Source: Desulfolutivibrio sulfodismutans DSM 3696 (GTDB lineage: Bacteria > Desulfobacterota > Desulfovibrionia > Desulfovibrionales > Desulfovibrionaceae). Taken from it: a stretch of DNA of 64,000 bases. The stretch is taken from contig NZ_CP045504.1 of the NCBI RefSeq assembly GCF_013376455.1, positions 3,431,001 through 3,495,000 on the forward strand, read 5' to 3'. A program made the translations under genes and the position numbers. Below the pieces are notes generated by a model, which was not told where the DNA came from, did no database searches, and worked only from the letters and a program-made list of their open reading frames with translations. Positions 1 to 5,999 of the stretch are shown here, piece by piece (the stretch's first letter is position 1; every line of letters starts with the position of its first letter).

Positions 1-295
1 TTTTCCCGGCCTTGATGCCCTCGCGGATGGCCCGCCACACCCTGGACCGGTTCCCGGCCAGCGGTCCCAGCGGGATCGTCAGGTTCTCGCCCTGGGCCAT
101 CCAGGCGATCTTTTCCGCCGCCGCCCGGCCCACGGCCGCCACCAGCCAATGGTCCGGCGTGAGCGTCTCGGGGCGCGGGATGTAGACCGTCGTGCCGCCC
201 TTGGCTTCGGCCAGGCGGTACGCCGCCACAGGCCCCACCAGGTCGGCGATGGCCGCCAACGTGGGCGGCAGGTCCGCGTCAAACGCCCCGGACAT
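1..295 (-). CDS. mor: Mor/C-type transcription activator, C-terminus cut by window edge
   Basis: This is the Mor family activator of Mu-like phages, which switches on middle or late transcription after replication begins. About 98 codons are visible. Residues 33-40 read GGTTVYIP, the GGxxVYIP strand motif that opens the Mor DNA-binding domain, followed by a helical stretch ending in VWRAIREGIKAGK, the beginning of the helix-turn-helix region. The ATG at 295 is preceded by GGGGAG and starts 2 bases after the gemA stop, so it is the next gene of the same leftward operon. The rest of the protein is outside the window. Confidence 0.8.
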   Translation of the reverse strand, partial: MSGAFDADLPPTLAAIADLVGPVAAYRLAEAKGGTTVYIPRPETLTPDHWLVAAVGRAAAEKIAWMAQGENLTIPLGPLAGNRSRVWRAIREGIKAGK

Positions 296-297
296 GT

Positions 298-768
298 TTA
301 CTCCCCGCCCTCGGTAAACGCGGCGTCCTGCTGATCCTTGCGCCGCAGGTTCTTGCCCAGGGCCGCGATCACGGCCTGGAGCTGCTTGGTGGTGGCCCAT
401 TCCAGCTTTTCCGGGCCGCCCTGGCGTTTGAGGATGGCCAGGGCGTAGTCCCAGGGCACGAACCGGCCCTGGACGTTGGCCGTTTCGGCAAGTAAGGCCT
501 CGATTTTGCCCATGAGCGCCGAGCGGTCGTAGTCGCGCTGCGCGGGCGCGGCCCGGTCGCCACGGCGCCGGGCAGGGGCCTGGAAGCCCCGCCGCGACAG
601 GAACCGCAGCAGATCGTCAAGCTGCTTCATATCCAGTGTGCCCGCCGATTCCGCGCCGTAGCGGCCGTCCAGCATGGCCCGGTAGTCCGGGTCATCCATG
701 CCGAGCTGCTTCTTGGCGATGTGGATTTTGGCCAGCATGCCCTGGCGGCGGGAGGTCGAGCGGTTCAT
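298..768 (-). CDS. gemA: GemA (Mu gp16-like) regulatory protein
   Basis: This 156-residue protein matches the phage GemA/gp16 family, which in Mu modulates host gene expression and DNA topology. The family signature is near the N-terminus: LAKIHIAKKQLGMDD, then YRAMLDGRYG and a small-helix segment ending LLRFLSRRGF. The second half (about residues 85-150) has the usual GRFVPWDYALAILKRQ and KLEWATTKQLQAVIAAL segments. I chose the ATG at 768 because GGAGGC stands 4 bases upstream; an upstream extension in the same frame lacks family similarity. It overlaps the preceding small gene by 4 bases (ATGA), which suggests translational coupling. Confidence 0.85.
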   Translation of the reverse strand: MNRSTSRRQGMLAKIHIAKKQLGMDDPDYRAMLDGRYGAESAGTLDMKQLDDLLRFLSRRGFQAPARRRGDRAAPAQRDYDRSALMGKIEALLAETANVQGRFVPWDYALAILKRQGGPEKLEWATTKQLQAVIAALGKNLRRKDQQDAAFTEGGE

Positions 769-974
769 GCCCGCCTCCGTAGCGCCACGTCCTCGCACCC
801 CGGCAAGAGCGGCCGTTCCGCGACGATGTCGCCCGGGAAAAGGCACACCTCGCGGTCTGCCAATGCGCCGTCAGCACATATCTTGCGGCCAACGCCGCCG
901 CCTCGCGAATACGTGACCATCATCACGATGCGGCCTTTGTGGCGCTTGGACATGACGTAGGGTTGGCAGGGCAT
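765..974 (-). CDS. small phage protein, function unknown
   Basis: This 69-residue basic and hydrophobic protein is not recognised. An AGGGAG sequence lies 6 bases before the ATG at 974, and its stop overlaps the gemA start as ATGA. It has three cysteines (two near the middle and C-terminus) but no clear zinc-binding pair. Support comes from tight packing in the early operon and a proper ribosome binding site rather than homology. Confidence 0.55.
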   Translation of the reverse strand: MPCQPYVMSKRHKGRIVMMVTYSRGGGVGRKICADGALADREVCLFPGDIVAERPLLPGCEDVALRRRA

Positions 975-975
975 G

Positions 976-1164
976 TCATTCTCCCTGTTTTGCGGCCCGG
1001 GCCGCGATCTCGTTGAGACGTTCGGCGCAAATGGCCGCGATGCGCTCGGCCGCGTCCGGCTTGTCCGGATCGGCCAGGAAAAATCCCACCAGCCGCCCGC
1101 GCGCCGTGTCGCGGATGGCGGCCCGGCCGGGGATGGCGGTGGTATCGACGGCGAAGCGGGGCAT
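976..1164 (-). CDS. small phage protein, function unknown
   Basis: This 62-residue protein begins MPRFAVDTTAIPGRAAI. It contains a predicted beta segment (RLVGFFLAD) followed by a helix (DAAERIAAICAERLNEIAARAA). A GGGGGA ribosome site precedes the ATG at 1164, and the ATG overlaps the stop of the upstream gene (ATGA). An in-frame extension to 1254 would overlap the upstream gene by about 90 bases and is less likely. No function can be assigned. Confidence 0.55.
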   Translation of the reverse strand: MPRFAVDTTAIPGRAAIRDTARGRLVGFFLADPDKPDAAERIAAICAERLNEIAARAAKQGE

Positions 1165-1565
1165 CACGCATCCCCCCGGACCAGCGTGATGTCCGTGTTG
1201 TTGCGGATCAGGTGGCGGCGCAACGGCCCAAAGCTCGGCCAATAGGGAAGCCACGCGGTAAATGTCTCTTTATGACGGCTGGGGCGTTTCGCGAGGCGAG
1301 CGATCTTTTTTTCCTGCTCCTGTTGTTTCCTGTTCAATATCGGACGCGTCGAAGGCCGGTAAAACCGCCGTCTCTCCTCGCAATCCTCAAAAAGCCACTG
1401 CCCCTTGAAGTACCCATTGACAAAGGGGACGATGGCATACTTGAGCGTACCTACCGACTCTACTTTCAAGCCAAGCGTAAACCCGTCGCACATCAACTGC
1501 ACATGTCCGTAGGGATGGCTGCACCCCCTCTCAACATAGTCCCAGTCTTCTTTTGTCATCGTCAT
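1164..1565 (-). CDS. conserved Mu-like phage early protein, function unknown
   Basis: This 133-residue protein resembles a family recurrent in early regions of Mu-like phages, recognised by an N-terminal WDYVERGCSHPYGHVQLMCDGF segment and a later NGYFKGQWL segment followed by a very basic region (about residues 65-100). The role is not known. The start at 1565 overlaps the stop of the NUMOD4 gene as ATGA; a second in-frame ATG lies two codons downstream. Composition is less GC-rich than the flanking phage genes. Confidence 0.6.
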   Translation of the reverse strand: MTMTKEDWDYVERGCSHPYGHVQLMCDGFTLGLKVESVGTLKYAIVPFVNGYFKGQWLFEDCEERRRFYRPSTRPILNRKQQEQEKKIARLAKRPSRHKETFTAWLPYWPSFGPLRRHLIRNNTDITLVRGDA

Positions 1566-2074
1566 ATCGCCACCATGTACACCTGAAGTTCCGCCTCCAG
1601 TTCCGCCACCAGCCGCTTGAGCTGCCTGTTTTCGCCTTTCAGAATCGCGTTTTCTTCGGTCATCGTCGCGTCGGTTGTCCGGTGTACACGCTTGGCGCGC
1701 GAATCAAGGGCATCAAGTATTTCTCGCAACCGATCAATCTCGCATTGCTTATCCTCGATTTCGCATTCCAATTCCTCTTTTTCGCGCTCAAGCGCCGCGC
1801 ACCTGTTGTCGTCCGACTCGGCAGGGGCGGGGATGGCCAGGGGAGGGAGTTCCGGGCGGGGAGCCTTTATTGGCTTGGACTCCGACCCGCCCTCGCGGGG
1901 TCCGAAAGCCTGCTCAACCAGCTCAAACGGATAAAAATATCTCCGCTGTTTCCCGTCCCACAGCCCGTAGCGGCGGCCGCTTTTCCCGAGCTGATACCCG
2001 GTGCCCGTCTTGCGGACTGTGCCGGACTCGCTGATTTCGTAGGCCGGATAATTCGGGATGGTGCGCCATTCCAT
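1562..2074 (-). CDS. NUMOD4-domain protein with C-terminal coiled coil
   Basis: Residues 2-47 (EWRTIPNYPAYEISESGTVRK and following) match the NUMOD4 module, a DNA-binding motif normally found beside HNH homing-endonuclease domains in phages. No HNH catalytic block follows. Instead residues about 88-165 form a long charged coiled coil (EREKEELECEIEDKQCEID and onwards). This may be a nuclease remnant or a phage regulator built from the DNA-binding module alone. It is the first gene downstream of hammerhead copy 1; the ribozyme ends 12 bases before its start codon, and the ribosome site is weak (GAGCAAG). Confidence 0.7.
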   Translation of the reverse strand: MEWRTIPNYPAYEISESGTVRKTGTGYQLGKSGRRYGLWDGKQRRYFYPFELVEQAFGPREGGSESKPIKAPRPELPPLAIPAPAESDDNRCAALEREKEELECEIEDKQCEIDRLREILDALDSRAKRVHRTTDATMTEENAILKGENRQLKRLVAELEAELQVYMVAI

Positions 2075-2086
2075 GTCTTGCTCGTT

Positions 2087-2152
2087 GGCTGCTCATCAGG
2101 CCGGACGCGCCACCGTCCGACGACCGCCCCGCAGGGCGGTTTCGCTAAAGCC
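2087..2152 (-). ncRNA. type II hammerhead ribozyme, copy 1
   Basis: On the transcribed minus strand this reads stem II 5' side, GAA, a 7-bp stem III (ACCGCCC/GGGCGGT, loop TGCG), C17, an 8-bp stem I (GTCGGACG/CGTCCGGC, loop GTGGCG), CTGATGA, stem II 3' side. All hammerhead core positions are present, including A15.1-U16.1 and C17. Stem II is open: GC/GC plus an outer GGCT/AGCC after a 3-base bulge. Predicted cleavage is between complements of 2122 and 2121. The stop codon of the upstream gene (2145-2147) lies inside stem II. Confidence 0.88.
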
Positions 2153-2354
2153 TTCCGTCTGGTAAATCGAAGACGTACTTTGCTTTTGTTCTCCAGACAC
2201 GACCACATCTCCTACAACTCACACTGCTGTAATCGCTTCGCGTTGCATGGTATCCAGAGAATGCAGAGCAATGGTATCTTCTCTTAAAAACAAACCACGC
2301 ACGTTCATTCAATGGTTTCTTTCGTTCCTCGCATGTGCATGAGAACCCGCCCAT
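2145..2354 (-). CDS. small phage protein with zinc-ribbon-like cysteines
   Basis: This 69-residue protein has a cysteine pair near the N-terminus (CTC at residues 6-8), a central histidine, and a C-terminal CRRCGRVWRTKAKYVFDLPD segment. It resembles small early phage proteins with a putative metal-binding knuckle; the function is unknown. The ATG at 2354 has an excellent AGGAGGAGGT ribosome site. Its TAG stop is embedded in hammerhead copy 1, so translation termination and ribozyme folding compete for the same bases. Confidence 0.65.
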   Translation of the reverse strand: MGGFSCTCEERKKPLNERAWFVFKRRYHCSAFSGYHATRSDYSSVSCRRCGRVWRTKAKYVFDLPDGRL

Positions 2355-2367
2355 TCGACACCTCCTC

Positions 2368-2619
2368 CTACTGCTCCCGGCGCAGGCTTTGTTCGACGCG
2401 CCGTGAGAAATCCAGCACAGCGGCCACTTTCGCACTATCATCCTGTGCCAAGGCAAGGTTTGGAACGAGCATAATCACGCCATCCCATGCATGCACCGCA
2501 AGATCACGGACGGCACGCTGGAGTTGACACGCATCGCCACTAGCTATTGGGAGCGCACCGTCCGGGCACGTCTCGTTGATGCGAACCACTCCGTTGGTGA
2601 AGCAATATGCGACGGCCAT
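2368..2619 (-). CDS. small conserved Mu-like phage protein, function unknown
   Basis: This 83-residue protein opens MAVAYCFTNGVVRINETCPDGALPIASG, a pattern shared with short proteins encoded near gam in Mu-like phages. It then has a segment with HAWDGVIMLVPN and a helical C-terminus. No catalytic motif is visible. The ribosome site AGGAGA lies just downstream of hammerhead copy 2, so cleavage would leave this gene at the head of a new 5' end. The gap to the following gene is 13 bases. Confidence 0.65.
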   Translation of the reverse strand: MAVAYCFTNGVVRINETCPDGALPIASGDACQLQRAVRDLAVHAWDGVIMLVPNLALAQDDSAKVAAVLDFSRRVEQSLRREQ

Positions 2620-2634
2620 GTGTCTCTCCTCGGC

Positions 2635-2691
2635 TGCTCATCAGGCCGGGACCGCCACGTCCCGACGACCGCCCCGCAGGGCGGTTTCGCA
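2635..2691 (-). ncRNA. type II hammerhead ribozyme, copy 2
   Basis: Transcribed-strand order is TGC, GAA, stem III ACCGCCC/GGGCGGT with TGCG loop, C17, stem I GTCGGGAC/GTCCCGGC with GTGGCG loop, CTGATGA, GCA. Every conserved hammerhead nucleotide is present. Cleavage is predicted between complements of 2667 and 2666. Compared with copy 1, stem I differs at three base pairs and all three changes are compensatory. The upstream gene stop (TAA, 2692-2694) abuts the 5' side; the AGGAGA ribosome site of the downstream gene follows the 3' side almost directly. Confidence 0.9.
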
Positions 2692-2961
2692 TTATTTCTC
2701 TTCATTTGCTTCGAATGCTTCAATGGCTTTGAGTACTCGCGCCGGAAGCACCTTGCAGTACTCCTCCGGAAACCCGAGCCATGCTTTCAAGTGGGCACCG
2801 ACAGCGGCGGCAAGAGCAGCATCACGCAAGGTTTTTCCATACGTTGTGCAGTGCTTGAGTTGATGCTTGTCGTCATACGCGATGATAATGACCTGTTCCT
2901 TGTCATAGTCCTCGGCTATCCGCTTTGCTGCCTCAATTGGCACCGGCACATACTCGGCCAT
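2692..2961 (-). CDS. small conserved phage protein, function unknown
   Basis: This 89-residue protein starts MAEYVPVPIEAAKRIAEDYDKEQVIII and continues with YDDKHQLKHCTTYGKTLRDAALAA. It resembles short phage-encoded proteins of this pattern with no assigned function. The ribosome site GAGGGGG sits between hammerhead copy 3 and the ATG at 2961. Its TAA stop directly abuts hammerhead copy 2, so the gene is bracketed by ribozymes on both sides. Confidence 0.65.
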   Translation of the reverse strand: MAEYVPVPIEAAKRIAEDYDKEQVIIIAYDDKHQLKHCTTYGKTLRDAALAAAVGAHLKAWLGFPEEYCKVLPARVLKAIEAFEANEEK

Positions 2962-2978
2962 GTTTCATCCCCCTCGGC

Positions 2979-3035
2979 TGCTCATCAGGCCGGGACCGCC
3001 ACGTCCCGACGACCGCCCCGCAGGGCGGTTTCGCA
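2979..3035 (-). ncRNA. type II hammerhead ribozyme, copy 3
   Basis: It is identical to copy 2 over the whole ribozyme and a few flanking bases. Core elements on the minus strand: TGC then GAA (3032-3030), stem III with TGCG loop (3029-3012), C17 (3011), stem I with GTGGCG loop (3010-2989), CTGATGA (2988-2982), GCA. Cleavage is expected between complements of 3011 and 3010. The TGA stop of the upstream 44-residue gene (3036-3038) abuts the element, and the next gene starts 17 bases after it. Confidence 0.9.
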
Positions 3036-3170
3036 TCACTCCAGATTTCCCTCCCGCTTCAAGGCGGCGAGTGTGCGATCCGCAGATTCCTCGCCGCCGC
3101 TGTATTCGGCAAAGTCACCCCAATGCTCTTCGAGAGTGGCCACAACCGCCGCATAATCGATGTCATCCAT
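3036..3170 (-). CDS. very small phage protein (44 residues), function unknown
   Basis: The 44-residue product starts MDDIDYAAVVATLEEHWGDF and is acidic and helical. The ATG at 3170 is preceded by GGAGA at good spacing. An upstream in-frame extension would run antisense-like through the preceding gene and is rejected. The stop codon abuts hammerhead copy 3. No homologous function is recognised; the gene is supported by its ribosome site and operon position. Confidence 0.5.
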   Translation of the reverse strand: MDDIDYAAVVATLEEHWGDFAEYSGGEESADRTLAALKREGNLE

Positions 3171-3180
3171 AGCAGGTCTC

Positions 3181-3387
3181 CTATTCCACCCCGGCCATGA
3201 TCCGCCGGGCCGTGGTTTGCAGACACACCACGGACACGCCGCAGGCCGCAGCGTCATGGATGGCCCGGGACAGTTCCTCCGCCCGCTTCTTCCAGGCCAG
3301 GGCCTGGGCCTCGGCCGCCCGCAGCACCCGCATGGGCACATGCCGTTCGACCACCTCGACCGTGCCGCCTTCCGCCTGCCCGCTCAT
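3181..3387 (-). CDS. small phage protein, function unknown
   Basis: This 68-residue protein is mostly helical (RVLRAAEAQALAWKKRAEELSRAI) with two cysteines in the C-terminal half. The ribosome site AGGAGG lies 7 bases before the ATG at 3387, and the ATG overlaps the gam stop as ATGA, implying coupling to Gam translation. Function unknown. Confidence 0.6.
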   Translation of the reverse strand: MSGQAEGGTVEVVERHVPMRVLRAAEAQALAWKKRAEELSRAIHDAAACGVSVVCLQTTARRIMAGVE

Positions 3388-3917
3388 GCCGCAGCCTCCT
3401 TGATTTCCTCGGCCGAAAGCTCGTAGTAGAAGACGTCCTTTTTCGCGCGCCTTGCCCCCACGAGTTCCAGGCGCTCGTCAGGCCACTTCACCATTTCGTC
3501 CCGGTTCAGCTCTTCTTTGATGCGGACGGCACCGGCAAACGGATCGTCGGGCTCTCCGGTAATCAACGTCTTGATCCGCTCCAGGATGCCCGCGAGAGTC
3601 CCCTTGCCCTTGGCCTTTATCTCCGTGGAACGCCGGAAGCCGATGGTCCCGAAATTGAGCTGTCTGCTTCGCGCCTTCTCGAACAATTCATCCTTTTTCG
3701 ATCCCGCGAAGGTGACCAAGGCCGCTTCAATGGCCTTTTTATCCCCCAGCTTGGCCGCCAGCCGCTCCTTGGCCAACGCCTTCATCTTGTCGATGGTCTC
3801 GTTGAGCTTGCCTTCCTCGGCCTCTACGGCCCGCTGGATCTCCGCCAGCCGGGCCAACGCCTTGTCCGCCGCGTCCAGGTCCGCGATCAAAAAGGCCGGA
3901 TTCGGTTTCGTGCGCAT
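3384..3917 (-). CDS. gam: Gam, host-nuclease inhibitor
   Basis: Mu Gam binds double-stranded DNA ends and protects them from host exonucleases such as RecBCD; it is related to eukaryotic Ku. This 177-residue protein has the family length (Mu Gam is about 174). The first 65 residues form the helical stalk (LDAADKALARLAEIQRAVEA onwards), and the middle carries FGTIGFRRSTEIK, the beta-rich DNA-binding part. The ATG at 3917 has AGGAGA 6 bases upstream; the in-frame extension upstream is low-complexity arginine and lysine and is not part of the family. Confidence 0.9.
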   Translation of the reverse strand: MRTKPNPAFLIADLDAADKALARLAEIQRAVEAEEGKLNETIDKMKALAKERLAAKLGDKKAIEAALVTFAGSKKDELFEKARSRQLNFGTIGFRRSTEIKAKGKGTLAGILERIKTLITGEPDDPFAGAVRIKEELNRDEMVKWPDERLELVGARRAKKDVFYYELSAEEIKEAAA

Positions 3918-3927
3918 GTCTGTCTCC

Positions 3928-4119
3928 TTATTTTGCGGGCGTTGCGGCCGGAATCGGCTTCTTTTCCATGGCCACCGCCCGTTCGATCTCTTCCACGGCA
4001 TCCGCCGCGTCGGTCAGTTCGGCCTGGCACACCTTGAGATAGGCCCACACGCCCTCGTTCACCTTGTCCGCCAGGACGCCCAGGCTGTTCCGCACGTTTC
4101 TGATCTTGTCCCCAAGCAT
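3928..4119 (-). CDS. small helical phage protein, function unknown
   Basis: This 63-residue protein, MLGDKIRNVRNSLGVLADKV onwards, is predicted to be almost entirely helical with a proline- and alanine-rich tail. A GGAGGG site precedes the ATG at 4119 by about 6 bases. It lies 10 bases upstream of gam in the same operon. No function is recognised. Confidence 0.6.
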   Translation of the reverse strand: MLGDKIRNVRNSLGVLADKVNEGVWAYLKVCQAELTDAADAVEEIERAVAMEKKPIPAATPAK

Positions 4120-4256
4120 CGCAGTCCCTCCGTAATTTCCCGTTTCGTTTCCCTGGCCTCGCGCCGCATAAGCCGCCCGGCGGTCACGGCCCGCAGTCCC
4201 ATCCGTGCCCGCACTCGCCGCGCCTCACGCTCCACACACCTGACGGCCCTGGTCAT
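4059..4256 (-). CDS. possible small basic phage protein overlapping both neighbours
   Basis: A 65-codon frame opens at an ATG with a good GGAGGC site and encodes an arginine-rich helix (VEREARRVRARMGLRAVTAG). It overlaps the gene upstream by about 30 bases and the gene downstream by about 60 bases in other frames. The stretch 4120-4224 would otherwise be noncoding, which is the main argument for it. The C-terminal third is probably a frame shadow of the next gene, so this call is weak. Confidence 0.35.
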   Translation of the reverse strand: MTRAVRCVEREARRVRARMGLRAVTAGRLMRREARETKREITEGLRCLGTRSETCGTAWASWRTR

Positions 4257-4605
4257 GGTCTGCCTCCAGACGGTGCGGACAGGTCCGACAGGCCCGGAAA
4301 AGCCGCACATAGGTGGGGTTTATGGGGGTGTACGGCCGTTCCTGGTGCTCCCGGCACATGGCCGCGTCGATGTCGCCCAGCACCGGGCAGGCCACGGCCG
4401 TGGCCATGAGGATCTCACGCACCCGGCGTTCCATGCGCGCCATGTCGCCGTAGGCATTGGCCAACACCCGGCACACCGCCGCAGGCGACACCCCGAGCCG
4501 CTTGGCCACGGCCCGGCCCGTGGAGGCGTCGCAGGCCGCCGCCAGGGCCTCGATCCAGTCCGGCGCGAAGCCGTGGGCCTCGCGGGCCTTGGCCAGGGCG
4601 CTCAC
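4225..4605 (-). CDS. phage helix-turn-helix protein with C-terminal CxxC-type knuckle
   Basis: This 126-residue protein carries an HTH at about residues 17-47 (WIEALAAACDASTGRAVAKRLGVSPAAVCRVLANAYG). Its C-terminal half contains CPVLGDIDAAMC and CRTCPH, a cysteine set resembling small Mu-like phage regulators. It starts at GTG 4605, which overlaps the upstream stop as GTGA and is preceded by AGGAGG at 4-base spacing. A longer in-frame ATG extension is a shadow of the upstream gene. It probably acts as a DNA-binding early regulator, but the target is unknown. Confidence 0.65.
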   Translation of the reverse strand: MSALAKAREAHGFAPDWIEALAAACDASTGRAVAKRLGVSPAAVCRVLANAYGDMARMERRVREILMATAVACPVLGDIDAAMCREHQERPYTPINPTYVRLFRACRTCPHRLEADHDQGRQVCGA

Positions 4606-5162
4606 GACGCCTCCTCGGCCGGGGCCGATTCGGCCATGATCTCGCCGGTATTGGCGTCCACCAGCCGCCGGATGCGCTGGATAAGCGGCGCGCGCGCCCC
4701 GGTGCGCATGGCCTCGATGGCCACATACCGTCCGGCCCCGGCCTGCCGCAGGTAACGGCCGCGCGTCAGCCAAACGCAGTAGTAAACGGCCTCGGCCACA
4801 GCCACCGGGGCCTCGGGCAACGAGGCCGTGATCGCCAGATCGCGGGGCGAGAATTCTTTCAGGATGCCCATGGCCCGCCACATGCGCTGCCGTCCGGACG
4901 GCGGCAGGACGCGGCCGTCCTTGGCCACGCGCGGGGCGTCCACGCCCATGTCCCGGGCCAGCCGGTACAGTTTGCGCGTCCGGCCGCGCGGCCCCATGAC
5001 CATCTCGCCGGAGTCGGCCACGATCCCGGCCAGGACCAGGGCCTTGACGTAGTCCGTGGCCGCCGGTTCCGTAGCCTTGGCCGCCCGGGACACGTCCACG
5101 AGGGTGAAGCTGCCGAGCTGGCGCATGGCGGTCCACATGGCGTCACGCTTCGAGATGGCCAT
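4602..5162 (-). CDS. Mu-like phage early protein with winged-helix-like segments
   Basis: This 186-residue protein has two successive helix-turn-helix-like blocks: residues about 3-60 (RDAMWTAMRQLGSFTLVDVSRAA) and about 90-140 (RQRMWRAMGILKEFSPRDLAITA). The duplication suggests a tandem winged-helix architecture. It occupies the position just after MuB seen in many Mu-like phages of proteobacteria. I chose the ATG at 5162 because GGAGG is 8 bases away; a GTG at 5168 overlapping the MuB stop is only 2 bases from that site. The exact role is unknown. Confidence 0.65.
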   Translation of the reverse strand: MAISKRDAMWTAMRQLGSFTLVDVSRAAKATEPAATDYVKALVLAGIVADSGEMVMGPRGRTRKLYRLARDMGVDAPRVAKDGRVLPPSGRQRMWRAMGILKEFSPRDLAITASLPEAPVAVAEAVYYCVWLTRGRYLRQAGAGRYVAIEAMRTGARAPLIQRIRRLVDANTGEIMAESAPAEEAS

Positions 5163-5164
5163 GG

Positions 5165-5935
5165 TCACGACCTCCGGCGCGGGGCCTCGCCCGTATAGAG
5201 CGGACGGCCGCCCCAGGCCGCCCGGTCCATCACGTCCACGCCGTCGAGCTGCCCCTGCTCCTGGATGCGCTCCAGGTTCACGCAGATGCGCCGGATGGAC
5301 CCCCTGGCCGCGGCCACCAGATCGGCCAGCAGGTCATCCGCCACCCGCACCCGGTCGCAGTACATGTCCCGCAAGGCCCGGGCGTCATCCAGGTCCGCCG
5401 GTTGCGCCGCCACCCAATCCAGGATGCGGCCGTGGAAGCGTTCCCAGGCCGCCAGTTTCCCCGGAAGCTGCTCCTCGCCGATGAGCAGGATGGCCGCCCG
5501 CGACGCCTCGTACAGGTCTCGCACCAGCTCCACGGCGTTGCGGTCCACCACATGGTCCATCTCGTCGATGATCAATGGTCGTCCGGAGCGGGCAAGCTGC
5601 TCGGCCGCCTGATCCACCATGGCGCTGATGGTCCGCGCGGGCTGGATGGTGCGGCCCCGGCGGATGTCCATGCTGGTAAGGATCGACTCCAGCATGGCCT
5701 TTTTGGTCCAGGAAGACCGCGCCTCCACGTAGTAGGCGTCGGTGCGGGTGGCCACGTAGGCCGCCGAGGTGGATTTGCCGTAGCCGGACGGCCCATACAG
5801 GACTACCAGCCCCGGCAGATGCCCCGGCCGCTTGGCCGCCTTGTCCAGCGCGCCCAGGCACAAGGCCACGTTTTGCAGGGGGGCCACCCCGCCGGGCAGT
5901 GGGGTGGTGTTGACAAGCGTCTCGGATGTTGACAC
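5165..5935 (-). CDS. MuB-type transposition AAA+ ATPase
   Basis: MuB binds target DNA as an ATP-dependent filament, delivers it to the MuA transpososome and stimulates strand transfer. This 256-residue protein has a Walker A at residues 48-56 (GPSGYGKST) and a Walker B at about 121-125 (LIIDE), within the AAA_22-like fold. It starts at GTG 5935, with a near-perfect AAGGAGG site 7 bases upstream; an upstream in-frame ATG would overlap the transposase. It is followed by the tandem-HTH protein with only a few bases between them. Confidence 0.9.
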   Translation of the reverse strand: MSTSETLVNTTPLPGGVAPLQNVALCLGALDKAAKRPGHLPGLVVLYGPSGYGKSTSAAYVATRTDAYYVEARSSWTKKAMLESILTSMDIRRGRTIQPARTISAMVDQAAEQLARSGRPLIIDEMDHVVDRNAVELVRDLYEASRAAILLIGEEQLPGKLAAWERFHGRILDWVAAQPADLDDARALRDMYCDRVRVADDLLADLVAAARGSIRRICVNLERIQEQGQLDGVDVMDRAAWGGRPLYTGEAPRRRS

Positions 5936-5967
5936 GCTACGACCTCCTTGATTTTGGTCTTTCAGAG

Positions 5968-5991
5968 CGCCCACCGCTGCAACGGTGGGCG
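5968..5991 (-). other. 9-bp hairpin between the muA and muB genes
   Basis: CGCCCACCG and CGGTGGGCG form a perfect 9-bp stem around a 6-base loop in the only sizeable gap between transposase and MuB. On the transcribed strand no uridine run follows it, so it is not a standard intrinsic terminator. It could be an mRNA processing or stability element or an attenuator. It lacks CTGATGA and so is not another hammerhead. Confidence 0.6.
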
Positions 5992-5999
5992 TTCGTCGT

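Noticed and set aside
2087-3035. Three repeats taken as a CRISPR array or ordinary intrinsic terminators
   Set aside because: Copies are hundreds of bases apart with genes between them, so not CRISPR. No U-run follows stem III on the transcribed strand, and the complete hammerhead core explains the sequence better.
5936-5999. Fourth hammerhead between muA and muB
   Set aside because: There is a good stem but no CTGATGA and no UH cleavage position.
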